DNA of 16,374 nt from JAWXTP01 sp044433415 (GCA_044433415.1 JAWXTP010000062.1:1-16374), one strand, 5' to 3'; shown: positions 1-7,058, counted from the first letter of the stretch. A program made the numbers and translations. Notes: generated from the sequence alone by a model not told the origin.

Positions 1-27
1 TTTATTATGTAAAGAAAATGAAAAAGT

Positions 28-58
28 ATTGTTTATGCAATTATTTTGACTTACTTTG
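28..58 (+). promoter_or_regulatory. Probable promoter of the cold-shock gene
   Basis: ATTG at 28-31 and TTACTTTG at 51-58 are separated by 19 nt. This resembles the Bacteroidetes promoter (TTTG, 19-21 nt, TAnnTTTG) with one mismatch in each box. Transcription would start near 65, leaving a leader of about 27 nt before the ATG at 92. The assignment rests on consensus matching only. Confidence 0.5.
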
Positions 59-91
59 TTGTGAATATTTATTTACAAAACAAAATTTTTT

Positions 92-292
92 ATGAAAGGT
101 ACAGTAAAATGGTTTGATTCTGCCAAAGGTTATGGCTTTATCACAGCTGAAACAGGTAGCGACGTTTTCGTTCACTACACAGGAATTAACAAAGATGGTT
201 TTAGAGGTTTAGAGCAAGACCAAGCAGTTCAGTTTGATCTTGAAGATGGTAAAAAAGGTCCTCAAGCTGTAAATGTAGAAGTTATTGAATAA
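92..292 (+). CDS. Cold-shock domain protein (CspA family)
   Basis: A 66-residue single cold-shock domain, the normal length for bacterial Csp proteins. These are small cytoplasmic five-stranded beta-barrels that bind single-stranded RNA or DNA and act as RNA chaperones. The start MKGTVKWFD is typical of the family. RNP1 is KGYGFI at residues 12-17 and RNP2 is VFVHY at 25-29, giving the aromatic face that stacks on nucleobases. The gene has its own promoter-like sequence upstream and a strong hairpin about 40 nt after the stop, so it is probably monocistronic. Whether it is cold-induced cannot be read from the sequence, because many paralogues are constitutive. The family call is near certain; the paralogue is not. 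Confidence 0.96.
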   Translation: MKGTVKWFDSAKGYGFITAETGSDVFVHYTGINKDGFRGLEQDQAVQFDLEDGKKGPQAVNVEVIE

Positions 293-331
293 GTTTATTA
301 TTATATACATAATATATTTTCAACTAACTAA

Positions 332-367
332 AAAGAGTCCAAAACGCATCTGTGTTTTGGACTCTTT
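332..367 (+). terminator. Hairpin terminator after the cold-shock gene
   Basis: The arms at 332-347 and 352-367 form a 16-bp stem with one G-T pair and an ATCT loop. The downstream arm ends in CTCTTT but no longer T-run follows. The complementary strand has a T-run after the stem, but no minus-strand gene ends here. It separates the cold-shock gene from comEC. Confidence 0.75.
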
Positions 368-402
368 CGCATTACCTAACACCCACACTTAATACCTAAA
401 AA

Positions 403-1896
403 ATGAATGATTACATAAGGAAATTGAAATTAGTTCCATTTTTATGGATAACGCCAAGTTTAATAGCAGGTATATTTTTAGGGTTATGGGCTTTATTGTT
501 TTTACCTTTTATATATTTCAGAACTTGTAGACCTTATGTGGCCATTATTATGATAGGGGTGTTGTTAAGCATGTTCTTTCATAAATATCAAGTAAGGGTG
601 GAGAATAACGAAAAAGTTACAGTAGTTTGTAAAATAGGAGAACGTGTAGCTAGGGATATTTATGAGGTAGATGTTATAAAATGTGTTTTAACAGAGGATT
701 CTACAAAACAATACAAAGGGTTTAAATCTATATTAGAATTTTATGAGCCTAGTGATGAGCTTACTAGCAAATATAAAATTATAGAACTCGAAGCCTATAC
801 CCAAGAAATTATAGATTTTGGTGTAGATAAATCTACAGCTAGCAGACTTAAGGGCTACACTCAGAAATTGGTTGCCTACCCTAACAAAGACCTCAAAAAA
901 TATGTAGATAAAAATCCCATTTTTCTACAAGATGCAAAAACAAAAATTAATAGTAGACTAGCAACACTTGGACAATATTCCAACAATTTCACATTATTAC
1001 AAAAGATGATGATAGGGAATGAGGATTATAAGTCAAAAACGAAAGAAAGGACTTTCAAGAATGCAGGTATAGCGCATATTCTTGCAATTTCTGGTCTCCA
1101 TATAGGGATTTTGTACATCATTCTAAGTATAAGTTTATACTTTATGAACCTCACTTATGCACTAAAGATATTAAAGTTAGTATTTATTGCTATCTTACTA
1201 TTTTTGTATGTATGGCTTATAGGTTTTCAGCCTTCTGCAATACGTGCAGCAATTATGATGGTATTTTTAGGTTATGCGCAGTTGAAGCTAGAGAATTCTA
1301 TGTTAAGGTATAATATCTTATTCGGCACAGCATTTATTATGTTACTTTATGATTCGACCTTATTGTATGATATAAGTTTTCAGTTGTCATTTACTGCTGT
1401 AGCTGGTATTTTATACGGCATATCAAAATATCGTAGATATGTTAATATTCATAGTAATATGTTGAATTACATCTTATTGTCGTGTGTGGTGACTTTAAGT
1501 GCACAGATAGCAACCTTCCCTTTAGTGTTATATTATTTTGGAAGTATATCTACAGTTTCTGTATTATCTAATATGCTTATAGCTCCCTTTATAGCTCCTT
1601 TGTTAGGTTTGGCGATAATATATGTTATCTTTGATATACAGATTGTTGGGAAATTAGCGTGTGTGATTATAGATTATATCGTAGAAGTTGCTGAGTTTGC
1701 AGTAAAAATTCCTTATTCTAGTTTTAACTATATAGATTTTAGATATAGTGAATTAGTTGCTATTTATATAGCATATTTTTTAATTTTCCTAAGTATTGAA
1801 TTGACAAATAAAGAAAAAAAGCTATCTTTGCCTAAACATAACTATAGCAATCCTAGCAAGGACTCTTGGAAGGTGGCTAAAAAACATAAAATTTAA
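403..1896 (+). CDS. comEC: ComEC/Rec2-family DNA-uptake channel, without C-terminal nuclease domain
   Basis: A 497-residue polytopic inner-membrane protein. ComEC carries transforming single-stranded DNA across the cytoplasmic membrane in competent bacteria. Two hydrophobic segments at about residues 10-60 are followed by a soluble beta-rich region to about 180, matching the DUF4131 layout. The Competence domain covers about 195-470, with the hallmark HILAISGLHIG at 225-235 and PSAIRAA at 277-283. The last hydrophobic segment is followed by a lysine-rich tail and the stop. The metallo-beta-lactamase-like domain that ends many ComEC proteins (about 250 residues) is absent, and the next gene starts 11 nt later, so it is not present as a separate piece. 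The first ATG after the upstream terminator is used. The family is confident; actual competence is not shown. Confidence 0.92.
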   Translation: MNDYIRKLKLVPFLWITPSLIAGIFLGLWALLFLPFIYFRTCRPYVAIIMIGVLLSMFFHKYQVRVENNEKVTVVCKIGERVARDIYEVDVIKCVLTEDSTKQYKGFKSILEFYEPSDELTSKYKIIELEAYTQEIIDFGVDKSTASRLKGYTQKLVAYPNKDLKKYVDKNPIFLQDAKTKINSRLATLGQYSNNFTLLQKMMIGNEDYKSKTKERTFKNAGIAHILAISGLHIGILYIILSISLYFMNLTYALKILKLVFIAILLFLYVWLIGFQPSAIRAAIMMVFLGYAQLKLENSMLRYNILFGTAFIMLLYDSTLLYDISFQLSFTAVAGILYGISKYRRYVNIHSNMLNYILLSCVVTLSAQIATFPLVLYYFGSISTVSVLSNMLIAPFIAPLLGLAIIYVIFDIQIVGKLACVIIDYIVEVAEFAVKIPYSSFNYIDFRYSELVAIYIAYFLIFLSIELTNKEKKLSLPKHNYSNPSKDSWKVAKKHKI

Positions 1897-1907
1897 ATTA
1901 ATATATT

Positions 1908-2369
1908 ATGATTCAAAGAGTACAATCACTTTATTTTCTTATTGTTACCGTATTAATGACTTTGACGATGAGTCTAAACCTTGCTGAAATACCTTTAGCA
2001 GACGAGACTATCATATTAAAGGCATTCAAATTAAAGGCTATAACTGCTGATGGTGTAGAGTCTGTAATTGCAGGAACTCCGCTTATGGGTAGTCTTATAT
2101 TGATATGTACTATAGTGTCATTCTTTACTATCTTCTTGTATAGAAAGAGAATGCTACAAGTGAGACTTTGTTTTGCACTTGTCGTTATGCTCCTAGGTGC
2201 TCAAGGGTTTATCGTGTACTATATTACTAAGATGAATACTGATATGTCGTTGATATCTTATAAGATTGCTGACGTGTTCCCTATAATTTCTGCCATCCTA
2301 ATCTACCTAGCCTTCCGTGGCGTGATACGTGATGAGATGTTGTTACGTTCTTTAAACCGAATAAGGTAA
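1908..2369 (+). CDS. DUF4293 family four-helix membrane protein
   Basis: A 153-residue membrane protein beginning MIQRVQSLYFL, the characteristic start of DUF4293 proteins of Bacteroidetes. Four hydrophobic helices are visible at about residues 7-25, 58-77, 85-106 and 122-137, followed by a basic end (RSLNRIR). No catalytic motif is visible and the function of the family is unknown. It starts 11 nt after the comEC stop and is probably cotranscribed with it, but this pairing alone does not support a role in DNA uptake. The family call rests on the N- and C-terminal sequence pattern and the length. Confidence 0.85.
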   Translation: MIQRVQSLYFLIVTVLMTLTMSLNLAEIPLADETIILKAFKLKAITADGVESVIAGTPLMGSLILICTIVSFFTIFLYRKRMLQVRLCFALVVMLLGAQGFIVYYITKMNTDMSLISYKIADVFPIISAILIYLAFRGVIRDEMLLRSLNRIR

Positions 2370-2370
2370 C

Positions 2371-2717
2371 TATAGTTTCCGGCAGAAGCATGGGTTCCGC
2401 TTTTTCCAATAACGGCTCACATTTTTCACCTTTTTGGGCATTTCAATGCTCACAGCGCACGAAGGCTGCTGTGCTTAAAATGCCCAAAAACGCAAAAATC
2501 AAGGGAGGCTCTAATAGCTAGGCTTTAAACGATTTCGAATTTTAAAGCCTTAGGTTTTGATTTTATAAAATAAGCCATAGCGGTTCCTGTGGCGCATTTT
2601 ATAAAATTAAAAGATGAGGCTTTAAAATTTGAAAGCGTTAAAGCATAGCTGTTAGAGATTCCCTAGACCATTCTTGAAAAAAGAGAGACCTTGGTTTCCT
2701 GCCCTGTGCAGACTAAA
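2371..2717. repeat. Palindromic repeat family P1, copy 1, interrupted by a P2 element
   Basis: This fills most of the 439-nt gap between DUF4293 and ispG. The P1 parts are 2371-2502 and 2664-2717. Nested inverted arms are ATTTTT at 2421-2426 with 2494-2499, 13-nt arms at 2431-2443 and 2478-2490 that pair perfectly, and CACAGC at 2451-2456 with GCTGTG at 2468-2473. The outermost parts also pair imperfectly: CTTTTTCCAATAACGG near 2400-2415 with CCATTCTTGAAAAAAG near 2668-2683. The element aligns with the reverse complement of 13391-13565, including the conserved blocks CCAATAACGGC, CATTTTTCACC, TCAATGCTCACA and CGCAAAAATC. No open reading frame or transposase is present. The arms could also act as a terminator for comEC-DUF4293. 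Confidence 0.75.
2503..2663 (-). mobile_element. MITE-like palindromic element P2, copy 1 (161 bp), inserted in P1
   Basis: The terminal inverted arms are 2503-2520 (GGGA, CTCTAA, AGCTA blocks) and 2646-2663 (TAGCT, TTAGAG, TCCC blocks). A perfect internal 13-bp pair AATTTTAAAGCCT lies at 2538-2550 with 2617-2629. Two copies of the 12-nt palindrome ATTTTATAAAAT flank the apex (2560-2571, 2596-2607). The apical stem GCCATAG/CTGTGGC (2574-2580, 2587-2593) closes the loop CGGTTC. The reverse complement aligns along its length with 7059-7217. The flanking DNA matches P1 on both sides, so this is an insertion. No coding capacity is seen; any mobility would need an enzyme supplied from elsewhere. 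Confidence 0.7.
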
Positions 2718-2735
2718 AGAAGCTATAAAAGAAGG

Positions 2736-2766
2736 TGCGAAAGACTATGCGAAAGATAGTGCGAAA
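2736..2766 (+). repeat. Three 12-bp-spaced TGCGAAA direct repeats before ispG
   Basis: TGCGAAA occurs at 2736, 2748 and 2760, exactly 12 bp apart, with partly conserved spacers (GACTA, GATAG). They lie 43-73 nt upstream of the ispG start. No TAnnTTTG box is visible in this stretch. They may be a small tandem duplication or repeated binding sites; nothing here decides between the two. Confidence 0.6.
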
Positions 2767-2808
2767 ATATATATATAATTAAATAATTAAATGATTAATT
2801 AATTCAAA

Positions 2809-4545
2809 ATGGAATTCTGTAACTCATATACCCAGTTTAAGAGAAGAATAACACATAGCGTTAAATGTGGGCAAGTGACTATAGGGGGAGGTGAACCTGT
2901 AGTGGTGCAGTCTATGTGTACAACATCAACTAATGATACAGATGCTAGCGTTGCACAAACTCTTAGAATCGTTGAGTATGGTGGAGAAATAGTGCGACTT
3001 ACCGCTCAAGGTGTCACAGAAGCAGAAAACCTGAAAAATATAAAACATAGCTTGCAAATAAAAGGTGTTGATACACCTCTTGTGGCAGATATACACTTTA
3101 ATCCCCGTGCCGCTAATGTCGCAGCCCTATATGTGGATAAAGTGCGCATAAATCCTGGTAACTTCGTAGATAAAAGAGCTACATTTACTAATTATGAATA
3201 TAGTGCCGAAGAATGGGATAACGAGAAAAATAGACTTAAGGCTAAATTTAAAGAGTTTCTTGATATATGTACCGAAAATGATACTGCCGTACGTATAGGT
3301 GTTAACCATGGCTCTCTTTCGGATCGTATAATGTCTAAATATGGAGATACAGCTCAAGGTATGACAGCCTCAGCAATAGAAATGCTGGAGATGTGTGAGG
3401 AGTTTAACTTTAAACGCGTTGTCGTATCTATGAAGTCTAGTAATACACATACTATGGTACACGCCTACCGTATGTTATGCACAGAAATGCAAAAAAGAGG
3501 AATGAGCTATCCGCTACACCTAGGTGTTACAGAAGCAGGTGAAGGTAATGATGGACGTATACGCTCAGCTGTAGGTATAGGAGCACTGCTTAGTGATGGT
3601 ATAGGTGATACTATTCGCGTGTCACTGACTGAAGAACCTGAATATGAAATTCCAGTAGCTAAAAAATTAGTGAAATACTTTGAAAATAGAGAGTCCGACG
3701 AGTGTATTCCTGATTTTAATCAAGCTCTTTATACTTTTGATGAATTTACACCTAGAGATAGAAAAGCTGTTCACGGATTTGGAGGTGATAATGACGTAAA
3801 AGTAATAATTACAACTTCTGAGTCTAGTACTTTCAATGAACTAACTCCTGACTATAGTTTCGGAACTAACAACTGTAGCATTCCTGATATCACTGGAGAC
3901 AATAATTTCGTTTTCTTAGATAGTGACGAGATAAATGCTGAGAAAATCACAGAGCTTAAATCTTCTGGTGAGAAAGTGCTAATCTTAACGTCTAAGTCTA
4001 AGCATTTCTTAGGTGCTATCCGTTCTGCGGTATTTACACTAAAAGAAGCAGGGCTAATGTTACCTGTTATTGTTAAGAAATGTTATGAGGATGGCGAATT
4101 AGAGAATTTTCAGCTGAAATCAGCTGCTGACTTTGGCGTGTTGCTTATTGATAGCCTTTGTGACGGAGTTTGGATAGAAGCGCCTAATATTGCAACAGGT
4201 GACGTTTGTGATACAGCATTCTCCATACTTCAATCCTCACGAGTAAGGATTACAAAAACAGAATATATCTCATGCCCTGGCTGTGGACGCACACTATATG
4301 CGCTACAAGATACGTTAATTCGAATAAAAAAGGCAACATCGGACTTCGCAGGATTAAAAATTGCTGTTATGGGTTGTATAGTTAATGGACCTGGAGAAAT
4401 GGCAGATGCAGACTATGGTTATGTGGGTTCAGGAGTAGGACTTGTAACTCTTTATAAAGGTAAAGAGGTTATTATGAGGAATATAAAGGAGACAGAAGCC
4501 GTAGAAAAATTAGTAGAATTTATAAAAATTGACAAGAAATGGTAA
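2809..4545 (+). CDS. ispG: 4-hydroxy-3-methylbut-2-en-1-yl diphosphate synthase, long (three-domain) form
   Basis: IspG (GcpE) reductively opens the ring of 2-C-methylerythritol 2,4-cyclodiphosphate to HMBPP, the next-to-last step of the MEP isoprenoid pathway, using a [4Fe-4S] cluster in the cytoplasm. The TIM-barrel domain covers about residues 10-290 (VVVQSMCTTSTNDTDA at 31-46, VADIHFNP at 92-99, RINPGN at 113-118). An extra central domain covers about 300-475. The ferredoxin-like cluster domain at the C-terminus has Cys489 and Cys492 (CPGC), Cys523 and the fourth ligand Glu530 (GCIVNGPGE). At 578 residues it is the long form known from plants, Chlamydiae and Bacteroidetes, compared with about 370 in E. 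coli. The stop overlaps the wbqC-like start, suggesting translational coupling. dxs, the first gene of the pathway, lies at 10583-12445 on the other strand. Confidence 0.97.
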   Translation: MEFCNSYTQFKRRITHSVKCGQVTIGGGEPVVVQSMCTTSTNDTDASVAQTLRIVEYGGEIVRLTAQGVTEAENLKNIKHSLQIKGVDTPLVADIHFNPRAANVAALYVDKVRINPGNFVDKRATFTNYEYSAEEWDNEKNRLKAKFKEFLDICTENDTAVRIGVNHGSLSDRIMSKYGDTAQGMTASAIEMLEMCEEFNFKRVVVSMKSSNTHTMVHAYRMLCTEMQKRGMSYPLHLGVTEAGEGNDGRIRSAVGIGALLSDGIGDTIRVSLTEEPEYEIPVAKKLVKYFENRESDECIPDFNQALYTFDEFTPRDRKAVHGFGGDNDVKVIITTSESSTFNELTPDYSFGTNNCSIPDITGDNNFVFLDSDEINAEKITELKSSGEKVLILTSKSKHFLGAIRSAVFTLKEAGLMLPVIVKKCYEDGELENFQLKSAADFGVLLIDSLCDGVWIEAPNIATGDVCDTAFSILQSSRVRITKTEYISCPGCGRTLYALQDTLIRIKKATSDFAGLKIAVMGCIVNGPGEMADADYGYVGSGVGLVTLYKGKEVIMRNIKETEAVEKLVEFIKIDKKW

Positions 4546-5168
4546 TTGTTCCGTCCCTTTATTTGGGCAACCTAGCATATTATAAAACACTTTTTGAAAA
4601 TAAATGTTATAAAATTGAGGCCTTTGAACACTATAATAAGCAATCTTTCCGTTCTAGGGTAAATATATTAGGTGCAAATGGTAGATTAGCTCTTTCTATA
4701 CCTATAGTAAAGAGTGAAAATAGTAAGCAACTGATGAAGGATGTGAAGATTGAATATGTAATGCAATGGCAAAAACAACATTGGCGCTCAATAGTATCTG
4801 CATATAAGTCAAGTCCATATTTTGAAGAGTATGAAGAAATGTTTGCTCCGCATTATCATAAAAAGGAGACTTTTCTGTTTGACTTTAACCAAAACCTTCA
4901 CGCCACAGTACTTGAATGTTTTGAGGGTAGGTTCAGCAAAGGTGACGTAACTACCACTTTTCAAACTAGTGAACTTATGGCCGAAAATGGTGATTTTTCC
5001 TTGTGTGAGGAACTGTCTTCTAAGAAAAAAGAATTTTGTAATGGTTCATTTTCTCCTTATTATCAGGTTTTTAATGAGAAATTTGATTTTGAAGATAACC
5101 TTTCCATCATTGATTACCTTTTCTGTGAAGGAACATCAAATATAGTTAATTACTTTAATAACGATTAG
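4539..5168 (+). CDS. WbqC-like family protein
   Basis: A 209-residue soluble protein of the WbqC-like family (PF08889), members of which are found in O-antigen and other surface polysaccharide loci; their reaction is not firmly established. Recognisable features are the start VPSLYLGNLAYYKTLF, the segment LSIPIV at residues 52-57, and QWQKQHWRSIVSAYKSSPYFEEY from about 77 to 99, a conserved block in this family. No signal peptide or membrane segment is seen. The ATG is embedded in the end of ispG (AAATGGTAA), a 7-nt overlap, and the frame matches the family from its first residues, so this start is preferred. It is probably expressed with ispG and the PH-domain gene. The function is unknown. 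Confidence 0.83.
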   Translation: MVIVPSLYLGNLAYYKTLFENKCYKIEAFEHYNKQSFRSRVNILGANGRLALSIPIVKSENSKQLMKDVKIEYVMQWQKQHWRSIVSAYKSSPYFEEYEEMFAPHYHKKETFLFDFNQNLHATVLECFEGRFSKGDVTTTFQTSELMAENGDFSLCEELSSKKKEFCNGSFSPYYQVFNEKFDFEDNLSIIDYLFCEGTSNIVNYFNND

Positions 5169-5186
5169 CGACTAAAGAAACTAAAT

Positions 5187-5891
5187 ATGTTTTTTAAGAA
5201 AAGAACAAATAAAGCACCTACTAAGAAAACTATAGCTAGGACTAAAAGACGATTTGAAAAGGCTATTGTGTCTTCTCAATTAGCAAATGCCGTAGGGCTA
5301 AGTGATGAAGATGAAGGAAAAGTCATAGAAAAAAAAGGTAGACTGAAATTCGTTAACCGTTCTAGTAAATTCGTAAAAAGATTTACTTTGATAATATTTT
5401 TACTTTTTATAGTTTTCTTCGTAGTGGCTTTTGTAATAAATAATGGAACGTATTTAATAGCGTGGATTTTTTCGTTAGTATTAGCGACTTTAATAATAGC
5501 TATTTTGTCTTTTCCTAAGAACTTAACACTTACAGAAGATGAACTTGTGATTAATTGTGTGTTAGAAACTAGGGTTATAAGTCTTAGCGAAATAAAAAGA
5601 ATACATACTATAAATAGATACCGCCTAAAAAGTACAATTCCAACATTTGGAAGCTATGGTTTTGGTGGCTATTTTGGAATTTATTTTGACTTAATACATT
5701 TTAGGAAGTTGAGATTATTTGCTACAAATCTTCAAAACCTAGTTTATGTACAAACAATATATAAAGATCATTTTATCCTGAGTTGTGAGAATAGTAATCT
5801 CCTTATAGAACGGACTAGAGACGCTATACTTAAACTGAAACCAGAAGAAGTAAGTTTACATACTGACAGCTGGGATGAAGACGATTTGTGA
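5187..5891 (+). CDS. Membrane-anchored PH-like domain protein
   Basis: A 234-residue protein with a very basic N-terminus (residues 1-30) and two hydrophobic helices at about 66-84 and 88-108. A C-terminal beta-rich domain covers about 110-220, including FGSYGFGGYFGIYFD (about 154-168), LFATNLQNLVYVQT (about 176-190) and FILSC, the pattern of bacterial PH-like proteins of Bacteroidetes. The C-terminus is acidic. It is probably an inner-membrane protein with the PH-like domain in the cytoplasm; ligand and partner are unknown. It begins 18 nt after the wbqC-like gene and looks like the last gene of the ispG operon. No clear terminator follows. The family call rests on sequence pattern and topology. 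Confidence 0.75.
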   Translation: MFFKKRTNKAPTKKTIARTKRRFEKAIVSSQLANAVGLSDEDEGKVIEKKGRLKFVNRSSKFVKRFTLIIFLLFIVFFVVAFVINNGTYLIAWIFSLVLATLIIAILSFPKNLTLTEDELVINCVLETRVISLSEIKRIHTINRYRLKSTIPTFGSYGFGGYFGIYFDLIHFRKLRLFATNLQNLVYVQTIYKDHFILSCENSNLLIERTRDAILKLKPEEVSLHTDSWDEDDL

Positions 5892-5951
5892 GTTAGAAGT
5901 GAAGACAAGCAATAGAGTAATTGTGAAATGCAGGTAATTCTCTATTAATAA

Positions 5952-5983
5952 TTAGGAAAAAGAAAATAGAAATCGTACCTTTG
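5952..5983 (+). promoter_or_regulatory. Promoter of argF'
   Basis: TACCTTTG at 5976-5983 is a perfect TAnnTTTG box. A weak -33 box TTAG at 5952-5955 lies 20 nt upstream. The start site would be near 5990, giving a leader of about 70 nt before the ATG at 6061. Confidence 0.65.
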
Positions 5984-5998
5984 TCAAGTTTGACAAAG
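5979..5998. promoter_or_regulatory. Candidate operator: perfect 20-bp palindrome in the argF' promoter
   Basis: CTTTGTCAA, GT, TTGACAAAG: two perfect 9-nt arms with a 2-nt centre. It overlaps the last five bases of the -7 box and covers the expected start site. The 2-nt centre is too short for a good RNA hairpin, so a dimeric DNA-binding protein is the more natural reading. A repressor bound here would block initiation. The protein is unknown; an arginine regulator is a guess from the gene downstream. Confidence 0.6.
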
Positions 5999-6007
5999 TA
6001 TTAAGAA

Positions 6008-6039
6008 GAAACTTTCTGAATTGGATTTTTAGAAGTTTC
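6008..6039. repeat. Short leader hairpin with ends like the P2 element
   Basis: GAAACTT at 6008-6014 pairs with AAGTTTC at 6033-6039, and the stem continues with a bulged T (CT with AG). Read on the minus strand from 6040 the sequence is GGAAACTTCTAAAAA, matching the P2 end at 7059 (GGGAACTTCTAAAAA) in 14 of 15 bases. It lies in the argF' leader. It could be a minimal remnant of P2, an independent leader structure, or chance in AT-rich DNA. Confidence 0.4.
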
Positions 6040-6060
6040 CTATATCAAAAATATATAATT

Positions 6061-7014
6061 ATGCGTAATTTCTTATCAGTAAATGATGTTGAATCAGTAG
6101 ATTCAATAGTAAAAGAGGCTTTAGAACTTAAAAAAGACAGATACCAGTATTGTGAACTAGGGCGTAACAAAACTTTAATGATGATATTCTTTAACTCATC
6201 ATTAAGGACTCGTCTTAGTACTCAAAAAGCAGCTATGAACTTAGGTATGAACGTTATGGTACTTGACGTTAACGCAGGTGCATGGAAGCTAGAAACAGAA
6301 AGAGGAGTTATCATGGATGGTGATAAGCCTGAACACCTTCTAGAGGCTATACCAGTAATGGCTAGCTATTGTGACGTTATAGGTGTACGCTCTTTTGCTT
6401 CTCTAGTAAATAAAGACGACGACTATACAGAGAAAATTATAAACCAATTTGTGAAATATTCTAATAGACCTGTAGTTAGTATGGAAGCCTCTACACGCCA
6501 CCCTCTACAGTCATTAGCTGATATGATTACCATAGAAGAACACAAAGAGAAAGCACGTCCTAAAATTGTTATGACTTGGGCACCTCACCCTAGAGCTCTT
6601 CCTCAAGCTGTTCCTAACTCTTTTGCTGAGTGGGTTAACAAAACAGATTATGAATTTGTTATCACTCACCCTAAAGGTTACGAGTTAGACCCTCAATTTG
6701 TAGGGGATGCTACAGTAGAATATGATCAGGATAAAGCTCTTGCTGGTGCAGATTTTGTATATGCTAAAAACTGGGCTGCTTATGAAGGTGATAATTACGG
6801 TAAAGTACTTTCTACAGATAGAGAGTGGACAGTAAGCACAGAAAAGATGGCACTTACTAACAACGCTTATTTTATGCACTGCCTTCCTGTTCGTCGTAAC
6901 ATGATAGTAACAGATGATGTTATAGAGAGTGAACGTTCTATAGTTATCCCTGAGGCTGCTAATAGAGAGATATCTGCTCAGACAGTACTTAAAAAAATAT
7001 TAGAAAGTTTATAA
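6061..7014 (+). CDS. argF': N-succinylornithine carbamoyltransferase
   Basis: A 317-residue transcarbamylase that transfers the carbamoyl group from carbamoyl phosphate to N2-succinyl-L-ornithine in the arginine pathway of Bacteroidetes. The carbamoyl-phosphate motif is SSLRTR at 46-51. HPLQ is at 147-150 and HCLP at 273-276. GAWKLE (73-78) and DGDKPEH (86-92) lie in the family-specific loop. Pro90 is the residue that in the Bacteroides fragilis enzyme (SOTCase) favours succinylornithine, where acetylornithine enzymes carry Glu; this is from recalled literature on that enzyme. From memory, the length and much of the sequence match the B. fragilis protein. The gene has its own promoter overlapping a palindrome, which suggests regulated transcription. 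No other arginine genes are in the window. Confidence 0.94.
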   Translation: MRNFLSVNDVESVDSIVKEALELKKDRYQYCELGRNKTLMMIFFNSSLRTRLSTQKAAMNLGMNVMVLDVNAGAWKLETERGVIMDGDKPEHLLEAIPVMASYCDVIGVRSFASLVNKDDDYTEKIINQFVKYSNRPVVSMEASTRHPLQSLADMITIEEHKEKARPKIVMTWAPHPRALPQAVPNSFAEWVNKTDYEFVITHPKGYELDPQFVGDATVEYDQDKALAGADFVYAKNWAAYEGDNYGKVLSTDREWTVSTEKMALTNNAYFMHCLPVRRNMIVTDDVIESERSIVIPEAANREISAQTVLKKILESL

Positions 7015-7028
7015 CCACTATATTGCTT

Positions 7029-7049
7029 ACGCCATTACCACATTGGCGT
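7029..7049 (+). terminator. Weak hairpin after argF'
   Basis: ACGCCA at 7029-7034 pairs with TGGCGT at 7044-7049, with a 9-nt loop. No T-run follows, so it is at best a weak terminator. The much larger P2 palindrome begins 10 nt later. Confidence 0.35.
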
Positions 7050-7058
7050 TAATCATTA

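Noticed and set aside
2370..2808. A hidden small gene or riboswitch in the 439-nt gap before ispG.
   Set aside because: No good reading frame is present, and the structure is explained by the P1 and P2 repeats. No known riboswitch core was recognised.
3127..3357. Minus-strand frame of 76 codons within ispG.
   Set aside because: Lies wholly inside a well-conserved gene on the other strand and has no family features.
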